Origin: Saprospira grandis DSM 2844
Lineage (GTDB): Bacteria; Bacteroidota; Bacteroidia; Chitinophagales; Saprospiraceae
Reading direction: 5' to 3'
DNA length: 64,000 nucleotides
NCBI RefSeq assembly: GCF_000275825.1
Contig: NZ_JH719942.1
Coordinates: 2,596,694 to 2,660,693, forward strand
Below are positions 42,399 through 50,919 of the stretch, piece by piece. The notes beneath the pieces are model-generated. The model did no database searches. It was not told the origin of the DNA and saw only the letters and a program-made list of their open reading frames with translations. Numbering within the stretch: the first letter of the stretch is position 1; every line of letters begins with the position of its first letter. Position numbers and translations under genes: made by a program.

Positions 42399-43457
42399 TT
42401 ACCATTCAATCAAGGCAGAGGCCCAGGTAAATCCACTACCAAAGGCGGCCAAACAAACCAAGTCGCCTTCTTTAATTTTGCCTTCTTCCCAAGCTTCGCA
42501 AAGCGCAATTGGAATAGAAGCCGCAGTGGTATTTCCGTATTTCTGAATATTATTGTAGATCTTATCATCGCTTAGGCCCATGCGTTTTTGTACAAACTGA
42601 GCAATGCGCAAATTCGCCTGATGCGGAATCAACATATCAATTTCGTCTACCCCTCTTTGGTTGGCCTGTAGGGCTTCCATGATCACTTCAGGAAAACGAA
42701 CTACGGCATTCTTAAAGACAAAAGGGCCATCCATATTGGGGTATATGTGTCCTCGCTCCAACATCTCTGGCGTAATGAGCATAGAGTCCCAAGCACTATC
42801 TGTATGGAAGTCTTCGGTATCTCCCGTGAAAATTCCTCCATGTGCACCCGGATTGATGTAGGCCAAACGCTCGGCATGCTCTCCCTGTGCATGCAAATGC
42901 GTAGACAAAATGCCTTGCCCCTCTTTGGTCGTCGGCTGCAAAACAACAGCTCCAGCACCATCGCCAAAAATAACAGTCACATTACGGCCTCTAGTGCTAA
43001 AATCTAAGCCCGCAGAATGCGTCTCAGAACCCACCACCAAAATATTCTTATACATGCCCGTCTTGATAAACTGATCGGCTACCGATAAGCTATATACAAA
43101 ACCAGAACATTGGTTGCGAATGTCTAAGGCGCCAATATGACTCTTAATGCCCAATTCGCGCTGCAATAATACTCCACAACCCGGGAAGTAATAATCCGGA
43201 CTCAAGGTCGCAAAAACAATAAAGTCAATATCGTCTTTGGTGATCCCCGCCCGCTCAATCGCAATCTCTGCAGCCTTTACCGCCTGTGTGGTGGTGTTCT
43301 CCTTATAACGATCTACATAACGGCGCTCCTTAATTCCAGTGCGCTCCTGAATCCACTCATCACTGGTCTCCATCACCTCTGTCAGGTCGTTGTTGCTGAT
43401 TACATTCTTGGGAACATAATGCCCAATTCCAGCTATTTTACTGCGTACTTGCGTCAT
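42399..43457 (-). CDS. fabH: 3-oxoacyl-ACP synthase III (KAS III)
   Basis: 352 residues. Thiolase-fold condensing enzyme with catalytic Cys117 in RNQCSGFVYS, His in IPHQANLRI (near 280) and Asn in KYGNTTAAS (near 310). GIGHYVPKNVISN and ERTGIKERR open the protein, as in FabH. It condenses acyl-CoA with malonyl-ACP to start fatty acid synthesis. Motifs and length are complete. A homologous role in another KAS III pathway cannot be excluded from sequence alone. Confidence 0.93.
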   Translation of the reverse strand: MTQVRSKIAGIGHYVPKNVISNNDLTEVMETSDEWIQERTGIKERRYVDRYKENTTTQAVKAAEIAIERAGITKDDIDFIVFATLSPDYYFPGCGVLLQRELGIKSHIGALDIRNQCSGFVYSLSVADQFIKTGMYKNILVVGSETHSAGLDFSTRGRNVTVIFGDGAGAVVLQPTTKEGQGILSTHLHAQGEHAERLAYINPGAHGGIFTGDTEDFHTDSAWDSMLITPEMLERGHIYPNMDGPFVFKNAVVRFPEVIMEALQANQRGVDEIDMLIPHQANLRIAQFVQKRMGLSDDKIYNNIQKYGNTTAASIPIALCEAWEEGKIKEGDLVCLAAFGSGFTWASALIEW

Positions 43458-43498
43458 AGTTTTTCTTTTTTTGTAGAATTTTGAAAAGCTCTGGGCGG

Positions 43499-43506
43499 CA
43501 AAAATA
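43499..43506 (-). promoter_or_regulatory. -7 promoter box for fabH
   Basis: TATTTTTG on the minus strand, exact TAnnTTTG match 42 nt upstream of the start codon. -33 region weak. Confidence 0.45.
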
Positions 43507-43613
43507 AGTTTTTTCTCCTTTTTGCTAAGATAAATTAAACGCTAATTTAATATATAGTTTAAGATCAGCCAGATGAAGCCAATAGATTTTTACTCTAGCC
43601 CCCTCCCCAATAC

Positions 43614-43648
43614 AAAAAAAGCGATTTAGCCCAATCGCTAAATCGCTT
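43614..43648 (-). terminator. Rho-independent terminator after the small membrane protein gene
   Basis: AAGCGATTTAGC/GCTAAATCGCTT stem with a 6-nt loop and T7 on the minus strand. Confidence 0.9.
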
Positions 43649-43668
43649 TCTATATCGTCCAAAAAGAC

Positions 43669-43878
43669 TTATGCCTCTTCTACTTCCGGAAGCTGACATT
43701 CCTCCTCCGGCTTACGGCCACATACCGTGCATTCCCCAATCTGATTCTTCAATAAAGGGTTGTTCTGTGCACATGTCCCCCGAAAATCTTCTCCCACAAA
43801 AATTTTGCGGATGTTAATTAGCAAAAAAGCAAGAATAAGTGCCCCAAATGCTACGGCTATGGTCAATAAATTGCTCAT
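43669..43878 (-). CDS. Small single-span membrane protein with Cys motifs
   Basis: 69 residues from the ATG at 43878. One transmembrane helix (LLTIAVAFGALILAFLLINI) is followed by RKIFVGEDFRGTCAQNNP and GECTVCGRKPEEECQ. It resembles a small Bacteroidota family usually labelled membrane or secreted protein, with conserved Cys residues after the helix that might bind metal. A TAGTTTTG -7 box is at 43930-43923, and a terminator follows, so it appears monocistronic. Function unknown. Confidence 0.75.
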   Translation of the reverse strand: MSNLLTIAVAFGALILAFLLINIRKIFVGEDFRGTCAQNNPLLKNQIGECTVCGRKPEEECQLPEVEEA

Positions 43879-43922
43879 CATAAGCGCTATGTTTTTATAA
43901 ATGATGTCCCTATAAACTAACG

Positions 43923-43930
43923 CAAAACTA
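43923..43930 (-). promoter_or_regulatory. -7 promoter box for the small membrane protein gene
   Basis: TAGTTTTG on the minus strand, exact TAnnTTTG match 45 nt upstream of the start. Confidence 0.45.
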
Positions 43931-43967
43931 AGCATTTTTTAGATAAAAGTCGGCTTTTTAGATTTCC

Positions 43968-44327
<360 letters not shown>

Positions 44328-44351
44328 TTCCTTTAGTTTTTTTCGTAAAAA

Positions 44352-44387
44352 GCAACTGCTGTTGCCCAAGTTTGTTTGTCAAACAAA
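44352..44387 (-). other. Hairpin and palindrome upstream of the poly-Asp gene
   Basis: TTTGTTTG(T)CAAACAAA palindrome at 44371-44387. On the minus strand a GCAAC-AGCA-GTTGC hairpin (44365-44352) follows, trailed by TTTTT. It ends about 24 nt before the start codon. Possible operator plus attenuator. Confidence 0.35.
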
Positions 44388-44502
44388 TTAGGAAAAAAAA
44401 ATGGCTTATCTATTTTATCTGCTGATAAATCTACCTAGAGCTTTAGATTCTATAACTCCTCCTTATTTTAACCAAATTTATGTTGGTTGTCTTGTTTTTT
44501 TA

Positions 44503-44640
44503 GGGGCTGCCCCTGCGGCCTTTCAGGCCTTGGGTCGGGCTGTGTCAGGGCTCGCAGGTCTGCTCGGCCCTGCAGTTTTTTCGCTACGCTCAAAAACTTG
44601 GGTCTGCGGCTGCGCCGCCCCCTTTTCCATCCCTCATCCG
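44503..44640 (+). repeat. HCE copy 16 (class B, degenerate)
   Basis: Head GGGGCTGCCCC is intact, but the tail reads CTCATCC so the closing stem is broken. The GTTTTTT...AAAAAC and TGCGGC-TGC-GCCGC hairpins persist. 44641-44904 is AT-rich with no gene seen. Confidence 0.78.
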
Positions 44641-44904
44641 CTCATCATTGGCCCTTCGCTTTGGCTTTTTTCTTCGGCCCTCTTGTTCAGCTTTAAAGGC
44701 AAGAAAAGGCCTTTTAGCCATTTTTTTAGCCCAAACTCCTTAATTTTATCATTATTTTGACTAAAAACTGAAAAACTATTTACTTTTTGCGTATAAAATA
44801 ACTAACTTGTCTTATCTCTTAGATGTTGAGCAGCATAAAGGTATGGGCCTTTTACAATTTTATTCGCCCTTTTTCCTCATCGCTGCTCTTTAGACTGAAG
44901 TCTT

Positions 44905-47769
44905 ATGATTGTACGTTTTGGTTTGAGCCTGCAAGAGCAAATTTTTCCGCTCTGGGAAGAAGGCATCGATTATAGTTGTGGCCCACAACAACTCATTGAG
45001 TTCCTAGAGGAACAGTTGGGCATTGGTTATCCCGATAATAAGGCCTTTTTGCGCGTAGAGCAATATCGGCAACTCCTCGCTCTGTATCTAGAAAAAAATA
45101 AAGAGGCCTTTTTTGCCGCCTCTTTCTCCGCAGACCCACTCGCTACAGCCCAAGCCCTGCTCGATCGCCGAGATGAACTCTATCTCTCTAGCTGGGATTT
45201 TGCTATCCGAACCCAAATGCCTAGCCGCTTGCGTACGCTGGCCGAATTAGAACGCCTGCTCCAACGCCAAGAGGAAATTCAATTGGCCCCCGCCTTTGCC
45301 GAACGCTTCCGCCAGGTTTTTTCCTATATCGAAAAGGGCCGAAAACAACCCATTTCTAAGTTGTTGCTGCAAGAAGCCGAAGCACTCTGGCCCCCTTACT
45401 GGCAGCGCTTCTTTGAACTGATGAAGCAGGAGGATGTAGTCATTGAAAATTTAGACCAACCCCAACCCCTCGCCAATAAACAGTTGGGCCAATTGCAAGC
45501 CCGCCTGCTCGGCCAAGAGATTCCTAAAGCCAATACGGAAAAAGCCGATGGCTCTATTTTGGTCCTCAAAGCAGAAAGCGAAGCCTATGCCGCAGCCTAT
45601 TTGGCCAAGCTTTTTGCCCAAATGCCCAACCTAAAACCACTTTGCCTGCTCTCTAATAAAAATAGAGCGCTAGATAATGCATTGGTCCAAGAAGGCTTGC
45701 CCTCTTTTGGGGTAGAATCAGCCTCTCTAGCCCGACCCAGCCTGCAAATCCTCAAGCTCATTAGCTCCTTTCTCTGGCAACCCCTCAACCCTTATCGCTT
45801 ACTGGAGTTTTTATCACTACCTAACATTCCTCTGCATAAGGGCCTAGCGGTTAAATTAGCCGAGTCTATTTCTGCAAAACCAGGCCTCTTTAGTGCACTC
45901 TGGTTTCGCAAAAAAGAGGAGTTTGTACAAGATATGAAGGCCCAAATCGAAAGAGCAGGCCCCCGAATTGCCAAAAAATTAGAAGCAGAATTGGCCCAAG
46001 CCGAAAAAGATTATAGCTTCTGGTTCGAACGCCGCCGCTATGACTCCCGCCAATTATTACCCGTCCGAGAATTAGTCGAAATCTTTGATTATCTCCGCCT
46101 TTGGGCCCTCAAACTAGTCGATGAGCAAAAGAAACAATTAGATAAGATTGATAAAAAACTTAATAAATCAGATCTAGAAGAAGCTAAGGAACAACAACTG
46201 GAACGCCAAAGAGAAGAAGTTTTGGCCGCCCAAAAACCCATCCTCCGCCTCTATGAACAAGCTGGCCGCCTCTTGCTTTTACTCCAAAGTTTGGCCAAAA
46301 AGGAACAAGGAGTGGGCTACCTACAACTCGAACGCCTAGTCAAACAGGTAAATCAAGCCGTGGCCATCCCTTTCCGCCCTAGCGAATTGGGCCATGCCCC
46401 CTTTGTCTATGAACCCGCCGCAATTGTGGGCGATAGCCCTCAGCTGCTTTGGTGGAATTTTGTCGACCCACAGCGAAATATTGGCTTTGAACGCTGGTAT
46501 AAGCAAGAAAGGGCTTATCTAGAAAAAAGAGCAATTGAACTGGAGACCTTGAGCCAAATTAACCTGCGCAATATCTGGCAGCGCATCCGCCCAATCTTAT
46601 ACTGTAGAGAACAACTCATTTTGGTCCTTCCCCACAAAGTAGAAGGCCGAGAACAACATCCGCACCCGCTCTGGGGCGATATGCAGGCCCTTTTTGGCGA
46701 TTTACTCGATAGCTTTAGTATTCAACTGGAAGAGGCCAAAAGCTCTAGCTATTTTCAACAGTATTTTGAGCTGGCCCAAGAAGAAAAATTGCGGCCTAGC
46801 CCATTAAAATCTCCCTCGCCCTATATCCGTTTGGGCCAACAAGAAGGAGGCGCTGGCCTGCTCAGCGAACGAAAAAATGAGTCCTTTAGCTCTTTAGATA
46901 AACTCTTTTACTATCCTTACCAATGGGTGTTCCGCTACCTGATTGGCCTGAATAAGTCTTCTATTTTGCAGGTCTCTAGCGAAAACCGCCTAAAAGGTAA
47001 TTTATCGCATGTGCTTTTTGAACGCCTCTTTGATTTGATGGTGGAAGAGCCCAAAACTTGGAGCAAAACAGAATTAGAAACTTGGATTGATAAAACCTTA
47101 CCCACAATTATTGAACGAGAAGGGGCCGTTTTGCTAATGTATGGCAAAGAAGCCGACCGCATTAGTTTTATCAATAAAATGAAGTTTTCTGCCTGGACGC
47201 TCATTTCGGCTATTCAGCGAAATGGCTGGAGCGTGAAAGCCTCTGAAATGGCCGTAGAAGGTGAACTTTGTGGCCAAAAAATTAAAGGCATTGCCGATTT
47301 GGTCCTTTATCGAGAACGAAATGGTCAAGCGGAAACTGCTGTTTTGGACCTCAAGTGGAAGGGCAAGAGTTTTTATCGCCAAAGTCTACAAAATAATGAT
47401 GATTTGCAACTGGTGGTCTACGCTAAGTTCCTTTCTGAACAAGAAGAACAATGGGCCCATAGTGGTTACTATATAATTAGTGAGGGAATTATTTTGTCTC
47501 GAAATAACCAAGCCTTTGCCGAAGCCGAAGCGGTTTCTCCCGAAATTGATGCAGTGCAGCAACAAAGCAAAACTTGGCAGGAGATGGAGAATACTTACCT
47601 CTGGAGAATGCAGCAGTTGCAGGAGGGAGAGGTTGAACTTCGCAATGAACATACGCAATCGGCCCTAGAAGAAATTTTAGAATCAGAGGGTTTGCTAGAC
47701 CTTTTAGAAATGCGTCAAGCCTCGGCCAAATATGATATTTATAGAGTGTTGGTCCAACCCATGGCCTAA
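44905..47769 (+). CDS. AddB/RecB-like PD-(D/E)XK nuclease family protein
   Basis: 954 residues. The C-terminal nuclease domain (about 665-900) shows FYYPYQWVFRYLIGLN, LKGNLSHVLFERLFDLM, KIKGIADLVLYRE and the core AVLDLKWKGKSFY, giving the D...DxK catalytic set. The long N-terminal part (about 1-600) is a UvrD/AddB-like helicase fold without a P-loop that I can find. The Cys residues of the AddB iron-sulfur cluster are absent; aromatic residues occupy that position (YYPYQWVF). It is likely a DNA end-processing partner of a separate AddA-type helicase, which is not next to it here. Confidence 0.85.
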   Translation: MIVRFGLSLQEQIFPLWEEGIDYSCGPQQLIEFLEEQLGIGYPDNKAFLRVEQYRQLLALYLEKNKEAFFAASFSADPLATAQALLDRRDELYLSSWDFAIRTQMPSRLRTLAELERLLQRQEEIQLAPAFAERFRQVFSYIEKGRKQPISKLLLQEAEALWPPYWQRFFELMKQEDVVIENLDQPQPLANKQLGQLQARLLGQEIPKANTEKADGSILVLKAESEAYAAAYLAKLFAQMPNLKPLCLLSNKNRALDNALVQEGLPSFGVESASLARPSLQILKLISSFLWQPLNPYRLLEFLSLPNIPLHKGLAVKLAESISAKPGLFSALWFRKKEEFVQDMKAQIERAGPRIAKKLEAELAQAEKDYSFWFERRRYDSRQLLPVRELVEIFDYLRLWALKLVDEQKKQLDKIDKKLNKSDLEEAKEQQLERQREEVLAAQKPILRLYEQAGRLLLLLQSLAKKEQGVGYLQLERLVKQVNQAVAIPFRPSELGHAPFVYEPAAIVGDSPQLLWWNFVDPQRNIGFERWYKQERAYLEKRAIELETLSQINLRNIWQRIRPILYCREQLILVLPHKVEGREQHPHPLWGDMQALFGDLLDSFSIQLEEAKSSSYFQQYFELAQEEKLRPSPLKSPSPYIRLGQQEGGAGLLSERKNESFSSLDKLFYYPYQWVFRYLIGLNKSSILQVSSENRLKGNLSHVLFERLFDLMVEEPKTWSKTELETWIDKTLPTIIEREGAVLLMYGKEADRISFINKMKFSAWTLISAIQRNGWSVKASEMAVEGELCGQKIKGIADLVLYRERNGQAETAVLDLKWKGKSFYRQSLQNNDDLQLVVYAKFLSEQEEQWAHSGYYIISEGIILSRNNQAFAEAEAVSPEIDAVQQQSKTWQEMENTYLWRMQQLQEGEVELRNEHTQSALEEILESEGLLDLLEMRQASAKYDIYRVLVQPMA

Positions 47770-47790
47770 GTAAAAATGAAGTTCTATTTT

Positions 47791-47823
47791 GGCGCCTCCA
47801 TTTGAAGAAGGCGCCTTTTTTTT
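47791..47823 (+). terminator. Rho-independent terminator after the nuclease gene
   Basis: GGCGCC/GGCGCC stem with a 13-nt loop followed by T8. Confidence 0.8.
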
Positions 47824-47852
47824 GCAATTTTGTTTGCCGCCAAGCGTATTTT

Positions 47853-47988
47853 GGCCCAGCGCTGCGGAGCGGGTGGCCGAAGGCCAGACCGAGCTGGCTT
47901 CGCCAGCGAAGGGCCGAACAGACCTGTGAGCCCCGCAGCATAGCGGCGGCCGACCTAGCCGAAGGCTAGCCGGCCGCGGGCCCCAAAA
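47853..47988 (-). repeat. HCE copy 17 (class C)
   Basis: Head ends about 14 nt before the following lipoprotein start. Hairpins CTAGCC-TTC-GGCTAG, GCTGGC-GAA-GCCAGC and TGGCC-TTC-GGCCA. Closing stem GGCCC/GGGCC. Confidence 0.87.
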
Positions 47989-48002
47989 AAAACAGAAGAA
48001 TT

Positions 48003-48650
48003 ATGCAAAAATGGATATGGATTTGGGCCTTGGCCCTTTGTTTTTCCTGCCAAACAGAAGGTCCAAAAAAAGAAACTATTGCCAGCCAAAAAGCAGAAAG
48101 CGATAGCTTGTCGCCTGCCGCCAGAGCCTTAAAAAGCAATCGGGCAAAATCCTTTGAGGCCTACTGCTTTTTTGAAGGAGACGAGCCAGAAAACCAGCTG
48201 GATAGCTTGGCTGCTGCCGCTTGGTGGGCCAAAATGCAGCAGGAAGAGGGCTGGCATCAGGCCAAAAATTTATTGCAAGAAAAAGGTGGTGGCCCTTTGG
48301 GGGCCGAGTGGAGTGCGAATACAGATTTGTATGTTTTGCTCCGTTTTCCAGCAGACTATAATGGTGATTTCCGCTTGAGTTATGGCAGCCTAGAGCAAGA
48401 TTTTAAGGGGGAACCCTATCGACAGGCGGAGGGGCTTTTGCTTTTCCGTTTGCCAGAGGAAATTTGGGCGATGAAAGCCAGCCAACAGCCTCGGCCCAAG
48501 GATTATCCGCTTCTTTTTTCTGAAGAAGAAATGCAAGCGCATGCCGAGGATCCCGCTATTTTTCAGGCAGCCAACTTTTTGCCGATACGTATATATTATA
48601 AGGGGGAGCTATTCCGTAGTTTCTACCTGCGCTTTGCTTATGGCGACTAG
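48003..48650 (+). CDS. Hypothetical lipoprotein
   Basis: 215 residues. Lipoprotein signal MQKWIWIWALALCFSC (Cys16) followed by a polar linker. The mature part is not recognised. It contains a Trp-rich stretch (AAAAWWAKMQQEEGWHQ) and an Arg/Tyr-rich beta-like region ending FRSFYLRFAYGD. The 3' end overlaps the convergent hydrolase gene by 42 nt. Confidence 0.7.
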   Translation: MQKWIWIWALALCFSCQTEGPKKETIASQKAESDSLSPAARALKSNRAKSFEAYCFFEGDEPENQLDSLAAAAWWAKMQQEEGWHQAKNLLQEKGGGPLGAEWSANTDLYVLLRFPADYNGDFRLSYGSLEQDFKGEPYRQAEGLLLFRLPEEIWAMKASQQPRPKDYPLLFSEEEMQAHAEDPAIFQAANFLPIRIYYKGELFRSFYLRFAYGD

Positions 48651-49535
48651 CCAATTGCGTAAATGTTCGCCTTGGCCTTTTCGCTTTTTGGCTTTGTAGT
48701 ACCATTTTGCGGTAACGGCCAGATGGCTGGCGCCTCGGATGCAATAAAAAGAGTAGGGGAGGCCCTTCTGCTTCAGGCTTTGGGCAAAAGAGGCCGAAGC
48801 TCGAAAATCGACCAAGCCATCTCGGTTGCCATGTAATAAAAGGGCGGGGAAATCGTCTTGGGCATCGATTAAATAAATGGGATTCGCCAATTTGAAATTA
48901 ACAGATTGCTTGCTTCCTGCATATTGCCGAAGCGGCATACTTGGCTCCATTTGGTTGAGGTCTAGAGCGCCGGCAATAGAAAAAAATCCGTTAATATTTG
49001 CGCTGCTCAGACCCAAATTGCTTAGCCGTTCTTGGTCGTAGGCGAAAAGAGCGGCTAGGTTTCCTCCCGCAGAGCTTCCGCCAATAATCCATTGGCTTTT
49101 GGGGAGCGAAATGCCCCAATGTTTGCTGGCGGCTAAAATAGCCTGGTCAATATCGAGCTGTAAATCTTCTTGGCAATAATCGGGGGCCAAACGATAGGCT
49201 GGCATCACCAAACGATAGCCCAAATCGGTAAATAGTTGGGCCAGATGCTGATGCTGCTCGGGCTTGCCTGTTCGCCAAGCGCCACCATGTACATAAAAAA
49301 TAATGGGGGCTTGTTTTGCGCCACCCAAAGGCTCGTAGAGCCAAAGATATTGCCGCTCTTCTGGACCATATTGGATGCGTTGCCGCTCTGCTTGGGCAGG
49401 CGCCTGCCGATTGAGCCGAAAAGCGTGAACGGGATAAGCGAGTACCTCCCAAATGCTGCCCGAGGTTTTGTTCTGGGCCCAGCTGCTGGCCGAAAAGGCC
49501 AAAAAAAAGAGCAAAAAGTAAAGTTTCAGTTTCAT
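48609..49535 (-). CDS. Secreted alpha/beta-hydrolase (esterase/lipase-like)
   Basis: 308 residues. Signal peptide MKLKLYFLLFFLAFSASSWAQ. Oxyanion motif FYVHGGAWRTGK (near 80), nucleophile elbow IGGSSAGGNLAA (near 155), acid in HGNRDGLVDF (near 236) and His in RGASHLAV (near 269). These match the HSL/BD-FAE-like esterase group with the HGG motif. It should hydrolyse esters in the periplasm. Convergent overlap with the upstream-strand lipoprotein gene means there is no room for a terminator between them. Confidence 0.88.
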   Translation of the reverse strand: MKLKLYFLLFFLAFSASSWAQNKTSGSIWEVLAYPVHAFRLNRQAPAQAERQRIQYGPEERQYLWLYEPLGGAKQAPIIFYVHGGAWRTGKPEQHQHLAQLFTDLGYRLVMPAYRLAPDYCQEDLQLDIDQAILAASKHWGISLPKSQWIIGGSSAGGNLAALFAYDQERLSNLGLSSANINGFFSIAGALDLNQMEPSMPLRQYAGSKQSVNFKLANPIYLIDAQDDFPALLLHGNRDGLVDFRASASFAQSLKQKGLPYSFYCIRGASHLAVTAKWYYKAKKRKGQGEHLRNWLVAISKAQVETTE

Positions 49536-49597
49536 TGAATAACTGTTTAGTTTTTACTTTTTGCTCTACAAAGAAAGCACCAAAAATAGTGGGGAAA

Positions 49598-49879
49598 TCA
49601 ATCTTCAAAGCGAAGTTGATAGGGCCGTTGCATTTGGGCGGCCAGCTCGCCTAAAGAGAAGGCCCCAAAGAAGCGGTAAAACTCTTTGCCCTCAAAAAAA
49701 ACGAGGAGCAGCGGAACCGAAAAGGCGTTGTGCTGGGCGGCTCGCTCGGGCTGGGCCATACAATCAATGACCTCTAGTTCCATTTTGGGATAATGCTCGG
49801 CCACAAACTCCGAAAGCTTGGGCAAAAGGGCATGGCAAACCCCACATTGGGGTTGTGTGAAATAGAGAAACTTATCCAT
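49598..49879 (-). CDS. Thioredoxin-family protein
   Basis: 93 residues, cytoplasmic, compact thioredoxin fold. Active site CGVC at residues 12-15 in YFTQPQCGVCHALLPKL, and the cis-Pro at FSVPLLLVFFEGKE. It is shorter than standard thioredoxin (about 105). It sits just downstream of a terminator and ahead of the secreted hydrolase, possibly in one unit with it. A general disulfide reductase or redox partner role is likely. Confidence 0.88.
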   Translation of the reverse strand: MDKFLYFTQPQCGVCHALLPKLSEFVAEHYPKMELEVIDCMAQPERAAQHNAFSVPLLLVFFEGKEFYRFFGAFSLGELAAQMQRPYQLRFED

Positions 49880-49886
49880 GTATTAA

Positions 49887-49927
49887 AAATTAAAAAGGGC
49901 TGACTCTGAGAAGAGTCAGCCCTTTTT
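49887..49927 (-). terminator. Rho-independent terminator after the 49949-50710 hydrolase gene
   Basis: AAAAAGGGCTGACTCT/AGAGTCAGCCCTTTTT, a 16-bp stem with a 4-nt loop. T-rich tail on the minus strand. Confidence 0.9.
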
Positions 49928-49948
49928 TGAGTCAAAAGACCATCAAAT

Positions 49949-50710
49949 TTAGTTCTGATGGGCCAAAAAAGCACTCAAAATTCGGTTAAACTCATTAGGA
50001 CGCTCCATCATTGGGGCATGTCCACATTTGTCGATGTAATATAGCTGAGATTTCTCAATTCCTTTGTGAAAATCCTCACCAACAAAAGGAGGCGTAATGC
50101 GGTCTTGCTTTCCCCAAACGAGCAAAGTAGGCACCTTAATATTGTGAAGGCGATTTTCCACATTGTCACGAATTGCAGAGCGAGCACAAGCGACAACGCG
50201 GATGGCTTTTTCGTTATTATTGACAATTTCAAAAAGGCTGTCTACCAATTCTTTGCTAGCTGTAGCGGGGTCGTAGAAGGTATATTCTGCTTTGCGCTCA
50301 ATAAAGGTGTAGCTTTTCCGCTTGGGAAAGGTATTGCCCAAAGTGTTCTCAAAAAGTCCAGAACTCCCCGTCAAAATAAGGCTTTTTAGGCGGTCTTGCT
50401 CTTCTAGAGCCATAAAGAGGCTGACATGTCCGCCCAAAGAATTACCTAAAACGTGCATTTTTTCTGTCTCGCCCTTGGCTTCTAAAAAATCTACCACATA
50501 ATTCTTAAGATAGCCCACAGAAAGCTCTCTTAGTGGCGCCTCATAGATAGGTAGTACAGGGACCAAAATGCGGTAATCCTTACGAAAATGTTCGATAATA
50601 CTACCGAAGTTACTAAGGGCCCCAAAAAGACCATGCAAAAGCAGAAGAGTTTCCCCTTGCCCTTCTTCTATATATTGGAACTTTCCTAGCTCCTTGACTT
50701 TGTAGTCCAT
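49949..50710 (-). CDS. Cytoplasmic alpha/beta-hydrolase
   Basis: 253 residues, no signal. LLLHGLFGALSNFG oxyanion region, nucleophile elbow VLGNSLGGHVSL (Ser near 92), Asp in LLVWGKQDRITPP (near 205) and His in CGHAPMMERP (near 231). The layout matches MhpC-type hydrolases. The substrate is unknown. Divergent from murF, with a promoter and a short two-way hairpin in its leader. Confidence 0.9.
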   Translation of the reverse strand: MDYKVKELGKFQYIEEGQGETLLLLHGLFGALSNFGSIIEHFRKDYRILVPVLPIYEAPLRELSVGYLKNYVVDFLEAKGETEKMHVLGNSLGGHVSLFMALEEQDRLKSLILTGSSGLFENTLGNTFPKRKSYTFIERKAEYTFYDPATASKELVDSLFEIVNNNEKAIRVVACARSAIRDNVENRLHNIKVPTLLVWGKQDRITPPFVGEDFHKGIEKSQLYYIDKCGHAPMMERPNEFNRILSAFLAHQN

Positions 50711-50739
50711 AACTGAGAAATTCTTATTTTACTGATAAT

Positions 50740-50774
50740 CAATCAAAAAGGCCCTAGAGGGGCCTTAATTGGCC
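50740..50774 (-). promoter_or_regulatory. Leader with two mutually exclusive hairpins, one terminator-like
   Basis: On the minus strand the leader reads GGCCAATTAAGGCC and then CCTCTAGGGCCTTTTT. The middle GGCC can pair with either the first GGCC or the last GGGCC, and the latter is followed by T5. It lies between the -7 box and the hydrolase start. Confidence 0.35.
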
Positions 50775-50775
50775 T

Positions 50776-50783
50776 CAAAAATA
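50776..50783 (-). promoter_or_regulatory. -7 promoter box for the 49949-50710 hydrolase gene
   Basis: TATTTTTG on the minus strand. A TTTG lies 25 nt further upstream, slightly beyond the usual spacing. Confidence 0.45.
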
Positions 50784-50881
50784 CATCTTTTAGATTAGTT
50801 ATGGACGGCAAACCCCTATTTTATATTAAAAAACTTTGATTTCTTTTACCTTGGCGAAAGAGTACAAGCCTAAAAAAAGGC

Positions 50882-50889
50882 TATTTTTG
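50882..50889 (+). promoter_or_regulatory. -7 promoter box for murF
   Basis: TATTTTTG, exact TAnnTTTG match, 30 nt upstream of the murF start. No good -33 box. Confidence 0.45.
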
Positions 50890-50919
50890 CCCATCCTTTT
50901 ATAGACCAAAATTGATCTC

